Source: Moesziomyces globuligerus (lineage: Eukaryota > Basidiomycota > Ustilaginomycetes > Ustilaginales > Ustilaginaceae). Taken from it: 64,000 bases of DNA. Below are positions 19,950-29,273 of this stretch, in pieces. Position 1 is the first letter of the stretch. Every line of letters starts with the position of its first letter. A model generated the notes under the pieces. That model ran no database searches and was not told the origin of the DNA. It saw only the letters and a program-made list of their open reading frames with translations. Position numbers and translations under genes: made by a program. The stretch lies in assembly GCA_030849465.1 (NCBI GenBank), contig JARVLF010000017.1, positions 372,001-436,000 on the forward strand, in the 5' to 3' direction.

Positions 19950-22900
19950 TCAGAGATTCGCCTTGGGTTCTCCGTCTTCCACGGCATTCGGCGCCGCCGT
20001 CGCTTTGAGGACGGCCTCGGCAATCTTGGCCACCTCTTCGCCCTCGGCGCTCGGGTCCTTGGCGAGCTCGGCGAACGAGCTTACCGGTACCGCAGCCTTG
20101 CTCGGGTTGAGGCGCGCCTTGAACTCGGTCGCGTCCGTCACATCCTCAGCCGGCACGGCGCTCGCCACCTTGACCGTGGCGACGTCGGCGGCCGCCTTGT
20201 CCTCGGCAAAGGGGAACTGGACCGCCAAGCTGTCGACGAGGCCCAGCATCTGCTTGACCGCGTCGGCGGGCACGGGAGTGGCGTTCTGCGCCATCGCCTG
20301 CGACGCCATGTCCTTGACGCTCTCGATGGCCGGCTGCTGCGTCCTCAGCGCCTCGAACGCCTCCTTGGGTACTTCGAGCCCCTGCGAGGCCACCGCCTGC
20401 TCAAGCGCATCCACCGCCCGGGCCGAGAACCGCAACGAGGGCGCCGCCGTCGAGTTGAGGTGGACGGACAGCTTGCTCCTCGTCGCACTGCTCGGGTGGA
20501 TGAACTTCATGAACAGGTCGACGACCTCCTTCTTGGTCGTCTTGGCGATCGCCTGCACGTCAGCGTAGCGCGCACCAAAGTCGTACGTGCCCCCAAACAC
20601 GGGCGACCAGAAGCGCTGCGACTCCTCGACAAGGTTCTTGACCGTCTCGAGCTTCTTGTGGATGATGCTGCGCTTGTGGCCCTCGAACTCCTGCTCGCTC
20701 ATGTTCTCCAGCGTCGTCTTGAACTGGTCCAGGAACGCATCCACGCGGCCCTCGAGGTAGGGCGCGTCGCGTTCACTCTGCACGATGATGCGCCAGCCGA
20801 GACTGCCGATGCTGCGACGAATACCGCTGAAGACGAGGTAGCCCAGCTGCTCCTTGGTGCGCAGCTGGTCGAACACGGGCTCGTTGGCGATCTGCGCAAA
20901 CAGCGAGAGCGGCGCACGCACGGCCACGTCCGTCGGCTCGCCCACCTGCACGTAGTACTCGATGGCGCTGTTGACGTTGGCTGCGTTGGTCACGGGCAGG
21001 TTCCAGATCTTGTTGCACTTTTCCGGCAGCAGCAGCGATCGGCTCGACACGAGCTCGGTCTTGTTGACCGGACGCGACTTGACCGTGTTCCACGCCATGT
21101 TGGCCAGCTCCACCGCCTCGTCCTTGGCGAGGTTGCCGTGCGCCAGCACCTCGAGGTGCATGCGCTGCAGCAGCTCCGGCAGGAACTTCTGCACCTCTTC
21201 GACGCTCAGCTGCTCCAGCTCGCGCAGCTTCTCCTGTGGCGTCCACATCCTCTCCTGGAGCAGGTAGGTGGTGTAGTACGTCGCGTGACGGTATGGCTCC
21301 TCGATGGCAAAGTTCTGGTAGGATCGCTTGACACGGTCCATGACCAGCTCGAATCGACGCGGATCGATCTGGAAGTTGGCCAGCTTCTCAAGGATGCTGC
21401 GTGCGAGGACGGGGATCTTGTCGTTGTACCCGCTCAGCGAAAGCGCCAACGACTGGTCCTGCGAGTCGAGCATGTAGCTCAGCCCGGCGAGGGATGCATC
21501 GTACGAGTACTCGACGAGCGAGTCCGAGATGAGCTCGATGAGCATGCGCGTCTTGATCGACGTCGAGGGCGTAGCGTTGATCAGCGGGTTGCGCAGCACA
21601 AAGAACACATTGGCCTTGGGTAGGCCGAAGCGATCGTCGAGCTTGTGCCACACGCGCATGCTGTCGTTGTCGAGCACCAGCTGGGGCCGCGGAGTCGGCT
21701 TCTTGCCTTGCGCTTCGGCCAGCGGGCCCTTGAACTCAAAGTCGGCGGGGATGAACGAGTTGGGGCGCGGCAGGTGGAGATCCTCGAATTGGGTGGGCGC
21801 CTGAGTGAGCAGCTGCTGGGGGAGCGGCTTGATCGAGTACTCGGTGCCGTACCACTTCTCCTTGCTCTGCCACTCGGAGCTGCCATCGGGCAGGGTCTTG
21901 GCCATGACAACGACGCGGCAGTTGTTGGGCGTGAGGTGGTCGATGGTCTGCTTGATCAGGTCGCGATCAAAGTCGCGCGTGAGCCAAGCACCAGAGAGGA
22001 CCCACTCGCGAGGGTAGGCCATCTGCATCTGCGTAGCGGTGCTCGAGGCGTAGTCGGCGGGATCGATCTTCTCCTTGAAGCGGAACATGAGCTCGCTCAG
22101 CTGAGCCACCTCGTCGTGGGTCCACTGCTCCAGATTGCTGGTGCGGAGCAAGTGGATGTACTTGAACACCGACTCAACCACCTTTTCGTGGTTCAGCAGA
22201 CCTTCCTGAGTGAGGTCGATCGAGATCTTGAAGAACTCGAAGCCGTTGGCATCGCCCGTGGCGCCGGCAGAGAGGCGGTCGCACCAGCCTTTCTTCTTGA
22301 GGTGCGACAGGATGGAGCCTTCACCCTCGTGACCGATAAAGTGGGAGAGGAAGTGGCCCGGCTTGGATCGGAAGTGTGGGCCCTGATCCGGGATGGGGAA
22401 GGCGATCTTGAGCTTGCGGACGTCGCGGACGGATTTGGCAAAGATCTGCTTCTGCAGCTGCTCCTGGGTAAGCGGGCTGCGGTCGAACAGAGGTGGCTCG
22501 CGGCCGGTGTTGCGGACGCCCGAAAACTTCTCGATAACCCAGCTGGTGAGCTGGTCGAGGTCTTCCTTTCCGAGCACAACGAGCTTCATCACGTTGGCCG
22601 AGTAGTACTGGTCGTGGAACTTGAGCAGCTCGTCGCGGACGTCCATACCCTTGCTCTTGGGATCTTCCCAGAGGGTCTGGTAGTTGCCGGTGCCAAAGTG
22701 CGAGTAGGGGTGCGTAGGATCGGAGAGAGACTTATCGAGCTGGAAGCCACGCCACATGTCGCTCTGGAGGTTCTTCTTGTGCTCGCTGTCGACGGCCTTG
22801 ATCTCGCGCTCGGAGCACGAGGGGTCGAAGAGAGGCTCGAGGAAGAACTGAGCGAAGCGGTCGAGTGCGCCTTCGAAGTGGTCGGGCGAGACGTCGAAGA

Positions 22901-23585
22901 AGTAGTTGGTGTTGTCCATGCCAGTGTATGCGTTGGAGCCTCCGGAGTGGTTGGAGAGGAATTCAGAGTACTCGTTCTCCCTAGGGTATTTCTTGGTGCC
23001 CATGAAGAGGAGATGCTCGCAGAAGTGGGCAAGACCCTGAAGCTCCTCGGGGTCGCTGAGATGGCCGACGCGGATGTCCATGGCAGCACTGGACTTGTCG
23101 GTCTTGGGGTCCTGGATGACAAGCGCCTCGAGGCCGTTGGCGAGGCGGACAAGACGGTAGCGCATATCATCCTGTGCGGACACCTCGAGGTCCTTGGTGA
23201 AGACGGCATAGGGTGCGGCAGATTTGGAGCCGTTGAGCTCGTCGCGGATCTCGAAGCCGGCGGGTAAGCCTTCGAATGAGCCCGTTCCTAAGGTGATGGC
23301 GGAGGATGCGGGGGTAGCAAGGTGACGCGACGAGCCAGGAGCGCGCTGAGAGGAAGAAGAGCCGACCATCTTGAATGCGGCAGACGTGCGTGCGGCCGGG
23401 ACGGAAGGAAGAACGATGGAGGAGAGGTGTCGGCTACCGAGAGACGTGGTGGAAGAGTGAAGGTGCTTTCCGGCGTGGACAAGTGCAGGGCGAGACGCAG
23501 AGGTGGGGAGGGCAAGGAGCGCGCGCTGAGCAGCCGACGAGTTCCGCGACGCGGTGCGAAGAACGGAACGGCGGATAGGCAGCAT
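19950..23585 (-). CDS. STE23: Insulysin-type M16 metallopeptidase (Ste23/insulin-degrading enzyme)
   Basis: The 1,211-residue product is an M16A zinc peptidase. The inverted zinc motif is HFCEH (His187, Glu190, His191), followed by LLFMGTKKYPRENEYSEFL and, about 80 residues on, EIKAVDSEHKKN with the third ligand. The C-terminal inactive half keeps KEQLGYLVFSGIRRS. Fungal homologues degrade peptides; yeast Ste23 trims a-factor precursor. I chose the ATG at 23585 because the open frame above it begins with GTG. The first about 100 residues lack acidic residues and are rich in Arg/Ser/Ala, like a mitochondrial presequence. An internal ATG (residue 73, 23369) would skip most of it. The protein ends KANL, the same tetrapeptide as human catalase's peroxisomal signal. 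A long tail after residue ~1085 is Ala/Val-rich. Confidence 0.93.
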   Translation of the reverse strand: MLPIRRSVLRTASRNSSAAQRALLALPTSASRPALVHAGKHLHSSTTSLGSRHLSSIVLPSVPAARTSAAFKMVGSSSSQRAPGSSRHLATPASSAITLGTGSFEGLPAGFEIRDELNGSKSAAPYAVFTKDLEVSAQDDMRYRLVRLANGLEALVIQDPKTDKSSAAMDIRVGHLSDPEELQGLAHFCEHLLFMGTKKYPRENEYSEFLSNHSGGSNAYTGMDNTNYFFDVSPDHFEGALDRFAQFFLEPLFDPSCSEREIKAVDSEHKKNLQSDMWRGFQLDKSLSDPTHPYSHFGTGNYQTLWEDPKSKGMDVRDELLKFHDQYYSANVMKLVVLGKEDLDQLTSWVIEKFSGVRNTGREPPLFDRSPLTQEQLQKQIFAKSVRDVRKLKIAFPIPDQGPHFRSKPGHFLSHFIGHEGEGSILSHLKKKGWCDRLSAGATGDANGFEFFKISIDLTQEGLLNHEKVVESVFKYIHLLRTSNLEQWTHDEVAQLSELMFRFKEKIDPADYASSTATQMQMAYPREWVLSGAWLTRDFDRDLIKQTIDHLTPNNCRVVVMAKTLPDGSSEWQSKEKWYGTEYSIKPLPQQLLTQAPTQFEDLHLPRPNSFIPADFEFKGPLAEAQGKKPTPRPQLVLDNDSMRVWHKLDDRFGLPKANVFFVLRNPLINATPSTSIKTRMLIELISDSLVEYSYDASLAGLSYMLDSQDQSLALSLSGYNDKIPVLARSILEKLANFQIDPRRFELVMDRVKRSYQNFAIEEPYRHATYYTTYLLQERMWTPQEKLRELEQLSVEEVQKFLPELLQRMHLEVLAHGNLAKDEAVELANMAWNTVKSRPVNKTELVSSRSLLLPEKCNKIWNLPVTNAANVNSAIEYYVQVGEPTDVAVRAPLSLFAQIANEPVFDQLRTKEQLGYLVFSGIRRSIGSLGWRIIVQSERDAPYLEGRVDAFLDQFKTTLENMSEQEFEGHKRSIIHKKLETVKNLVEESQRFWSPVFGGTYDFGARYADVQAIAKTTKKEVVDLFMKFIHPSSATRSKLSVHLNSTAAPSLRFSARAVDALEQAVASQGLEVPKEAFEALRTQQPAIESVKDMASQAMAQNATPVPADAVKQMLGLVDSLAVQFPFAEDKAAADVATVKVASAVPAEDVTDATEFKARLNPSKAAVPVSSFAELAKDPSAEGEEVAKIAEAVLKATAAPNAVEDGEPKANL

Positions 23586-24165
23586 ACAGAAGGGTGAGTT
23601 GTCGTCTCTGCGCTGAATCCCTCGAAGACTTGTGGAGGAAAGCAGACAGGAGGCGGGACGGTTGGTGGGGACCACGAAAGAGAGGAGAAGAATGAAGAGA
23701 GCGGCACAAAGCCGAGCCAGGATCCGCAGACTGGTATGAAATGGCCAGCGGCTGAAGAGATGCAGCCGGAGCAGTGCGGAGGCGTGTGGGCCTGCGTGTA
23801 TGCGTGAAGATGCGGCGCAACGGTGTACGCACGGCAGACACAGAAGCAGCCGGGCAGTGAGCGAGCTTCTGTGGATGGTCTGGGTCTAGAGCAAAGTTGC
23901 GCAGGGATGAAGAGTCTGAGTGTCGATGGAGACAAAGGGAAAGTTGGTTGCAGTTCAGGTGGAGCATACAGTCAGCTCAGCAGCGCCTTGAGGATTTCAG
24001 CTCGCACTCGTACAGTGCGCCACTTTGGCATGAGCCGCGCAATCGCCGCATTTCGCACCGAAAATCTCGGAAGCCGCATCTCTCCGTCTTGGCTCAGCAC
24101 GTGAGGACGCTGTAAAAGTGTGGGATCGCGTCCTTCTAGCAAATCGAATTTGATTTTCTCCAGCG
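23586..24165. other. Divergent intergenic region (insulysin / THOC5-like)
   Basis: About 580 bp lie between opposed starts and presumably contain both promoters. The insulysin frame stays open a further 90 bp upstream without an ATG. No other feature is seen. Confidence 0.5.
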
Positions 24166-24873
24166 ATGGCCTTCGAGTGGAGTTCAAGCTCATCGGTCTC
24201 CAACTTCAACGTCGGCGTCCACGACCATACGCATCGTGTCACGGATCGTCGCCAGTCACCGATCGGCGTCATGGCAACAATACCCACCGACGTGGAGCTG
24301 AAGCGGACTCTGGAGGAGCTCACCACGCTGTCGGAGCGCAAGAGCGCCTCCACCGACGATGAAGGTGCTTCCTCACGAGTCGAAGCTCTGGCGCTTCTCT
24401 CTGCCTCTACACCCCACTTTGCCGCACTCAAACGGATCAACCGACGCATCCACACGGATGTCCAGACGCAAAAGACGCGCATCGCCGAAGAGCGTGCCAA
24501 GGTGGACAGTGCCCGCTTAGCGTTGCAGAACCTCAAGTACGAAGAGGCGATGCTCGAGCTCGAAGTCAAAGTCTGCCAGGAGTTTCAGTCGATCTTCCAG
24601 GACATCGAGCTACACCCTCTCGAAGAGTTCCGCTCTCTCCACCCGTATCAGTCCGATGACGCTGATGAACACACCCTTATGCTCGCCAGGCTCAGGTTCG
24701 AGCTCCAGGAGCGCCAAAGACTCGAAGCAGAGAAACAGACCCTGCAGGTGGACAGGTCCGCCGTGGTCAAGGAGAACAACGAGAAGAAGGTCAAGCTGGA
24801 ACAGGCGGAGAAACAGCTCAAGGATCTCGTCGCCGCTGCGAACGCGGTCCGCGACAAGTTCGAAAGCTTCTGA
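24166..24873 (+). CDS. THO complex subunit THOC5 (FMIP)-like, short fungal form
   Basis: The 235-residue coiled-coil protein carries the THOC5/FMIP core. It includes ALQNLKYEEAMLELEVKVCQ, then EFQSIFQDIELHPLEEF, then HTLMLARLRFELQERQRLE (about residues 118-195). Human THOC5 has the same order: 'LQLQNILYE..HL..EI..C', 'EEIDLVPLEEF' and 'HQQTLARLDWELEQRKRL'. THO couples transcription to mRNA packaging and export. The protein ends shortly after the coiled coil (LKDLVAAANAVRDKFESF), so the RWD-like C-terminal half of animal THOC5 (683 residues) is absent. A second in-frame ATG at 24271 (MATIPTDVELKRTLEEL) is an equally plausible start and gives 200 residues. It converges with the mitochondrial TrpRS gene. 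Confidence 0.75.
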   Translation: MAFEWSSSSSVSNFNVGVHDHTHRVTDRRQSPIGVMATIPTDVELKRTLEELTTLSERKSASTDDEGASSRVEALALLSASTPHFAALKRINRRIHTDVQTQKTRIAEERAKVDSARLALQNLKYEEAMLELEVKVCQEFQSIFQDIELHPLEEFRSLHPYQSDDADEHTLMLARLRFELQERQRLEAEKQTLQVDRSAVVKENNEKKVKLEQAEKQLKDLVAAANAVRDKFESF

Positions 24874-25036
24874 TCCTCCCGGCCCGGGACGTGCCCCCGA
24901 GGCGCTTGCATACCCTGTATTTGTATCCGTCCAATCTCATCTCGCAACCATTCCACGCCAAGACCGTTGCACATTCGAAGGTTGATCACAGGAGTCTCGT
25001 GACAAATGCGCTCGGATTGTGAGAAGACTGCTTTCG

Positions 25037-26272
25037 TCAATCGAGGCCGATGCTCTTTCTAACCTGGCCCATGGTGCGCCTGGCGACCTTCTGCGCCTTG
25101 TCCTTGCCCAGTCGTTCCATTTCTTGCAAGTAGCCTGGATCCTTGCGAAGCCTTTCAAGCTCAGCCTGAATGGGGCGCAAGGTCTCCACGACCGCCTCGG
25201 TAAGCACTTGTTTGAGATGCTGTCCGGACGAAGCGCCAGTTTGCTTGATGTGTTCGTTGAGGCTATCGGCCAGCGCTTTCGGATCTGCGCTCGTCTCAGC
25301 GCTTGCTGGTGCGTTTTGAGACTTGAGAGCAGCCAGAATGGCGAGCAGATTGCTCACGCCCGGCCGTCTCTCGGGCTCGTACGTCAGCTCGGCCTCGGCA
25401 TCTGTGACCGCCTTTCTGATTTTCCTCTTGACTGCGTCTGGCTCGTCGGTGAGCAAGATCCTCGAGTTGGCATCCGGGGCGCTCTTGGACATCTTGCTGG
25501 TAGGATCCCTCAGCGAGAGCACCCTCTTTGTCGGTGTGATGATGTGTGCCGGCAGAGGGAAGAAGCCCTTCTTGAATCTGCGGTTGTATACGTCCGCGAG
25601 ATCTCTGCTGAGCTCGAGATGCTGGATCTGATCCTCGCCGACGGGCACGTGCGTTGCCTTGTACAGCAAGATATCCGCCGCCTGCAAAACAGGATACGCG
25701 AACAGACCAAGGCTGAGATCACGGTCGTCGACGTTGGTGGAGTCGGCCACGTTGCGCGCTGTGGCGAGCTTGGACTTCCAGGTGGTCATGCGGTTGAGCT
25801 TGCCAAACGCAGTGAGGCAGTTGAGGATCCATGCCAGCTCGGTGTGCTCGGTGACGTGGTCCTGATGAAAGATCGTACAGCGCCGCGGATCGAGGCCTAT
25901 GGCAAGGAGCGTGGCCATCATCTCGGAACGCTCGGAACGTAAGCGCGCGGGGACCTGCGGCATGGTGATGGCATGGTAGCCTACGATGCTGAAGTAGAGC
26001 TCGTCAGACGTATCGCGCGAAGCATTCTGCAGATCCACCCAGTTGCGCAGAGCCCCGAGATGGTTGCCGAGATGTGGGATTCCTGTGGGCTGGATCCCTG
26101 AGAAGATGACTCGTGGACGCTTGGATGCCGGCGCTGGTGCGGTCGGATGAGCCTCATCGGATTGTGACGAGGAGGTGGGGGTGGATGTCGATAAGGCTTT
26201 GCTCGTCAATACGCTGCATGAAGTTCTTGCCGCTCGGGCTCGTATTGGTATCGAGCGCATAAGAGACGCCAT
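25037..26272 (-). CDS. MSW1: Mitochondrial tryptophanyl-tRNA synthetase
   Basis: This is a class Ic aminoacyl-tRNA synthetase of the bacterial/mitochondrial TrpRS type; it charges mitochondrial tRNA-Trp. The HIGH-equivalent signature reads GIQPTGIPHLGNHLG (about residues 59-73) and the KMSKS loop is intact near 258 (KMSKSAPDANSRILL). Between them lie GYHAITMPQVP, TIFHQDHVTEHTELAW and LGLFAYPVLQAADILLYKA, all typical. From the ATG at 26272 the protein is 411 residues and begins MASLMRSIPIRARAARTSC, a basic, acid-free leader fitting a mitochondrial presequence. An ATG 66 bp upstream (26338) is in frame but adds an acidic, aromatic stretch, so I prefer the internal one. No editing domain is present, as expected. 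Confidence 0.93.
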   Translation of the reverse strand: MASLMRSIPIRARAARTSCSVLTSKALSTSTPTSSSQSDEAHPTAPAPASKRPRVIFSGIQPTGIPHLGNHLGALRNWVDLQNASRDTSDELYFSIVGYHAITMPQVPARLRSERSEMMATLLAIGLDPRRCTIFHQDHVTEHTELAWILNCLTAFGKLNRMTTWKSKLATARNVADSTNVDDRDLSLGLFAYPVLQAADILLYKATHVPVGEDQIQHLELSRDLADVYNRRFKKGFFPLPAHIITPTKRVLSLRDPTSKMSKSAPDANSRILLTDEPDAVKRKIRKAVTDAEAELTYEPERRPGVSNLLAILAALKSQNAPASAETSADPKALADSLNEHIKQTGASSGQHLKQVLTEAVVETLRPIQAELERLRKDPGYLQEMERLGKDKAQKVARRTMGQVRKSIGLD

Positions 26273-27733
26273 CCTGTGCTCAGAATGCTGCGAACCCGAG
26301 CAGGTGTATGGGGGATCGAAGCTGTTGTAGCTCCACATCCCTCAAAGCTTCCCAGGATCATCAAAAAAGGCAAGCGGGATCAGCTCCGACTTCCGAGGTG
26401 GAGGGATGAGAAGCACAGATCAGAGGAGAAATGTCGGTGTAACACGCTGAAAGAAAAAGGCACGCACCCGCCAGGGTTGAAATTTCCAGGGTCCTTTTTT
26501 GGCCCTGGGGAAACGCTTTGCTTTGCGTTGCGCTGCAGCCGCATGTCTAGAGCGATGCTCGAAGATGCCCGCGTAGGTCATGCCAAGAGTGGCAAATTTG
26601 CACCGCACTCCAGCAATCCATTTCTAGCATGGCAGAAATCCGAGCAGCGAACGGTGAACTGCGGACAATGCTGTCGATACTACCGATTCCCGATTCCCAC
26701 GTCCCGTGACTGGCTTTCCATCGGAAGCGCGGACACAGACCGGTCGAGCGAAATTAGCGCACGGAGAAAGCACCCGCGCCTTAGCTACTTGCTCCGACGT
26801 CCGGGCGTGCTTCCGCTCCATGTGCCGTCTCGCTTGACAGCTCAAGCCCTGATTTGAGTTGCAAGAGGCTTCTTTTCTTCTGCATGTGAAGAGGAAAGGT
26901 GCTTGGCAGGAGACAATGCATGTCGTGCTTGCTCAGCCGCAGTTGTCTTCGATGACGAGCTCGAGCGTGGAAATCCGTGCGCTTGTGTTTTCAAGCTGCA
27001 GGTGCAAGTGCAGGTGCAAGTGCAGGTGCAAGTGCAGGTGCAGGTGAGCAGCGTCAGACGCGAAAGCCAAGAATATGCGCCCTCCCGCAGCCCAAGCGCC
27101 GCGTTCCACTCGAGCCTCGGGAGCTTGGCCGCCTCTCCGCCCAGCCCGCCGCAACCGCAGTGCCCGCCCGGCCGTCTAACCGCGCGTTCCGCAGACTGCA
27201 AAACACCGCATTCACACTCCGCACCGCCTGCAAGAGGTCCATCCGGCGTGGCTCTGCTTCCGGGCCTGCAGCCTGACATCGCTCGAGCGCGAGCGGCGTC
27301 TGCGGACGCTGAACGGTTGACATCGCTTCGCAAGCGATCCGCGACAAATTCGCCCCGTCGAATCCTCCGGCTGCCCCGCCTCACTTCGAAGCCGTCGAGA
27401 CCAAGAGACCCTTGTCCTGCTCCAGTAGCGCAAATGTGCTCGCCATGTGCGCCTCGCAAAAGGCAAAATCACGGCTTCTGTGCCTGTGTTTGCGCATGCG
27501 CAAGCGACACGGGCCTGCCCTTGCCACCGTCGACACACTTCATTTCGGCCACGTCCACTTCTGCACCCCGAGACGCCCATCCTCGCGCTAGCCAGGCCAC
27601 GCTAGCAGCCCCGCGTGCATCTTCGGTTCCCCCTCCAGACGTATTACGGCCCGGGATCTTGCAGCTGGCAGCTTGCCTCCCGACCACAACCTCCCCCTTG
27701 TCCTCGGACACCTCTCTTAAGATTCAGCAGAAC
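26273..27733. other. 1.46-kb divergent intergenic region upstream of the split transporter gene
   Basis: Divergent promoter space between the TrpRS gene and the transporter. It contains a hexamer repeat (27002-27043). The frame of the transporter is open far upstream (to about 26903), but that part is Pro/Ser/Arg-rich with no domain and no membrane segment, so I treat it as 5' leader. No RNA gene is seen. Confidence 0.5.
27002..27043. repeat. Hexanucleotide tandem repeat (GTGCAR)7
   Basis: Seven direct copies of GTGCAA or GTGCAG, alternating at first, lie about 690 bp upstream of the transporter ATG. Confidence 0.9.
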
Positions 27734-28402
27734 ATGTCGGTCCACGTCGACGAGAAGGCTGCAAAGCCTGTCCAGCATCGGGCATCGCAGGATGACTCTT
27801 CCAGCGATGATCTCGAGCGTAACTCGAACCCCTACAAGGCCAAGTCCGGAGGAGCCACCGACGACATTGTCGAAGTCAACAGCGCTGCCGATTCCGAAGA
27901 AGCTCTGGCCGCTCAGCGTGTCAAGGAGGCTCAAGAAGGCGGCACCATCAAGTATCGCACACTTTCATGGCAGAAGGCGGCCATCCTGCTCTTCACCGAA
28001 TACGTCTGCCTCGCCATCCTGTCCTTCCCCTGGGCCTTCTCCTACCTCGGCATGGCAGGTGGATTGATCGCCACTTTCGGCATCGGCCTCGCTGCCCTCT
28101 ACACATCCCTTATCCTCTGGCGATACTGCCTTCGCCACCCTCAACTGCTCAACATCTGCGACATTGGTTACCAGATCTTCGGCAAGAACAAGATCGCCTA
28201 CGAGCTCACTGCTCTCGCCCTCGTTCTCAACAATGTCTTCATCATGGGCTTACATACACTCACCGGCTCCGAGATCCTCAACACTCTTTCCAACCACGGC
28301 ACCTGCACCGTCGCCTTTTCGCTCATCATCATGATCCTCTCGATCCTGCTCACTCTTCCGCGCAAGCTCGAACAGCTCACGAGCCTCGGCATCTTCATTA
28401 CA
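27734..28402 (+). pseudogene. Amino-acid/auxin permease family transporter, 5' part of a split gene
   Basis: From the ATG at 27734 (MSVHVDEKAAKPVQ) the frame encodes about 223 residues of an Aa_trans (PF01490-type) transporter. These proton-coupled permeases move neutral or other amino acids across plasma or vacuolar membranes. A hydrophilic N-terminus of about 75 residues precedes WQKAAILLFTEYVCLAIL and FPWAFSYLGMAGGLIATFG (segments 1-2), NNVFIMGLHTLTGSEIL (segment 3), CTVAFSLIIMILSILLTLP (segment 4) and the first turn of segment 5 (LTSLGIFITF). Similarity then stops abruptly near 28402 and the frame runs into unrelated Pro/Arg-rich sequence to a stop at 28778-28780. The remaining membrane segments lie 11.9 kb downstream at 40330-41007. 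As it stands the gene cannot give a full permease. Confidence 0.85.
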
Positions 28403-28775
28403 TTCGAGCACCGCCGTCCTCCCAGGGTGTGGCCGTCCGTAGCCTCCCAAGCTTCGCCCCTCCCCCCGAGTCGTGCCGTCCGTAGCCGCTCGAGCGCCGT
28501 CGCCATCGCGCACCTTCTTCCCAGCCCAGCGTGCTGGGGAGCACACACAGACCGTCCAATAGACAGCACCATGTGCCATGCCCCGAGACCGAAACGGGCC
28601 TACCCTACTCAGCCCCAGCGCGAACACGCAGAGCCGTTCACCCCATCATTGACGCAACCAAGCCGTACACGTCAGCACCCGATCACACCGAATGACTCGA
28701 CCGTGAGATGGCTCAACCTGACCACCGTAGTTTCGATGAATTCAGCTGACGTCCGCCGCAGGCGGTCGTCGCTTA

Positions 28776-28914
28776 GATAACCGCCATGGTACATGTAGAA
28801 CATTAAGCGAGCAACACGAGGAGATGAAATGCAACGGCTCGCCTAGACAACCGCCATACTGCATTTTGAACATTAACCATGCAGCACGAGCAGGTGAAAT
28901 ACAACGGCTAGGCC
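28776..28914 (+). repeat. Two tandem ~70-bp units near the 5' side of the LINE
   Basis: Unit 1 (28776-28845) and unit 2 (28846-28914) both begin GAYAACCGCCAT, contain GAACATTAA, CACGAG, GTGAAAT-like and CAACGGCT, and are about 70-80% alike by eye. A third partial start (GACAACCGCCATGACC) appears at 28951. This may be a promoter-type 5' UTR monomer array. Confidence 0.8.
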
Positions 28915-29273
28915 ACCGCCGAAGTCTTGCAGCAAGGCTAGGGCCGAGGCGACAACCGCCATGACCCACATGAAGTATGCATCCTCGCCGGACCAGAATA
29001 TGACACGCTGTGGTGACCCGCTCAACGGAGCGCACGCAGCACATCCCCTTGCAGACCGAGTCGAATTGAGACCTTTGCTGCAAAAGAACCAGCTCGTGAG
29101 CGAGTCGAACAGCGACATGCAGCAAAGCTGCACGGACACGCTGCTGTGACATAGGTGAGCCAGTATGGCCCACATGGCCACGGAGACGCCGTGGAGAAGA
29201 GCGCACTCAGCAAAGTCTCGTCTTGGAGTCGACTCCAAACCACCATCACTGCAACCGGCCCCAGACTCACGCA

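Noticed and set aside
19755..21623. 622-residue forward ORF over the insulysin gene
   Set aside because: Antisense shadow of a conserved peptidase; Arg/His/Leu repeats and no recognisable motif.
23586..23675. 30-residue N-terminal extension of insulysin
   Set aside because: It begins with GTG, not ATG, and the downstream ATG at 23585 gives a typical mitochondrial leader.
26903..27733. Upstream extension of the transporter reading frame as coding
   Set aside because: Pro/Ser/Arg-rich with a simple repeat and no membrane segment; MSVHVDEKAAKPVQ at 27734 looks like a normal permease N-terminus.
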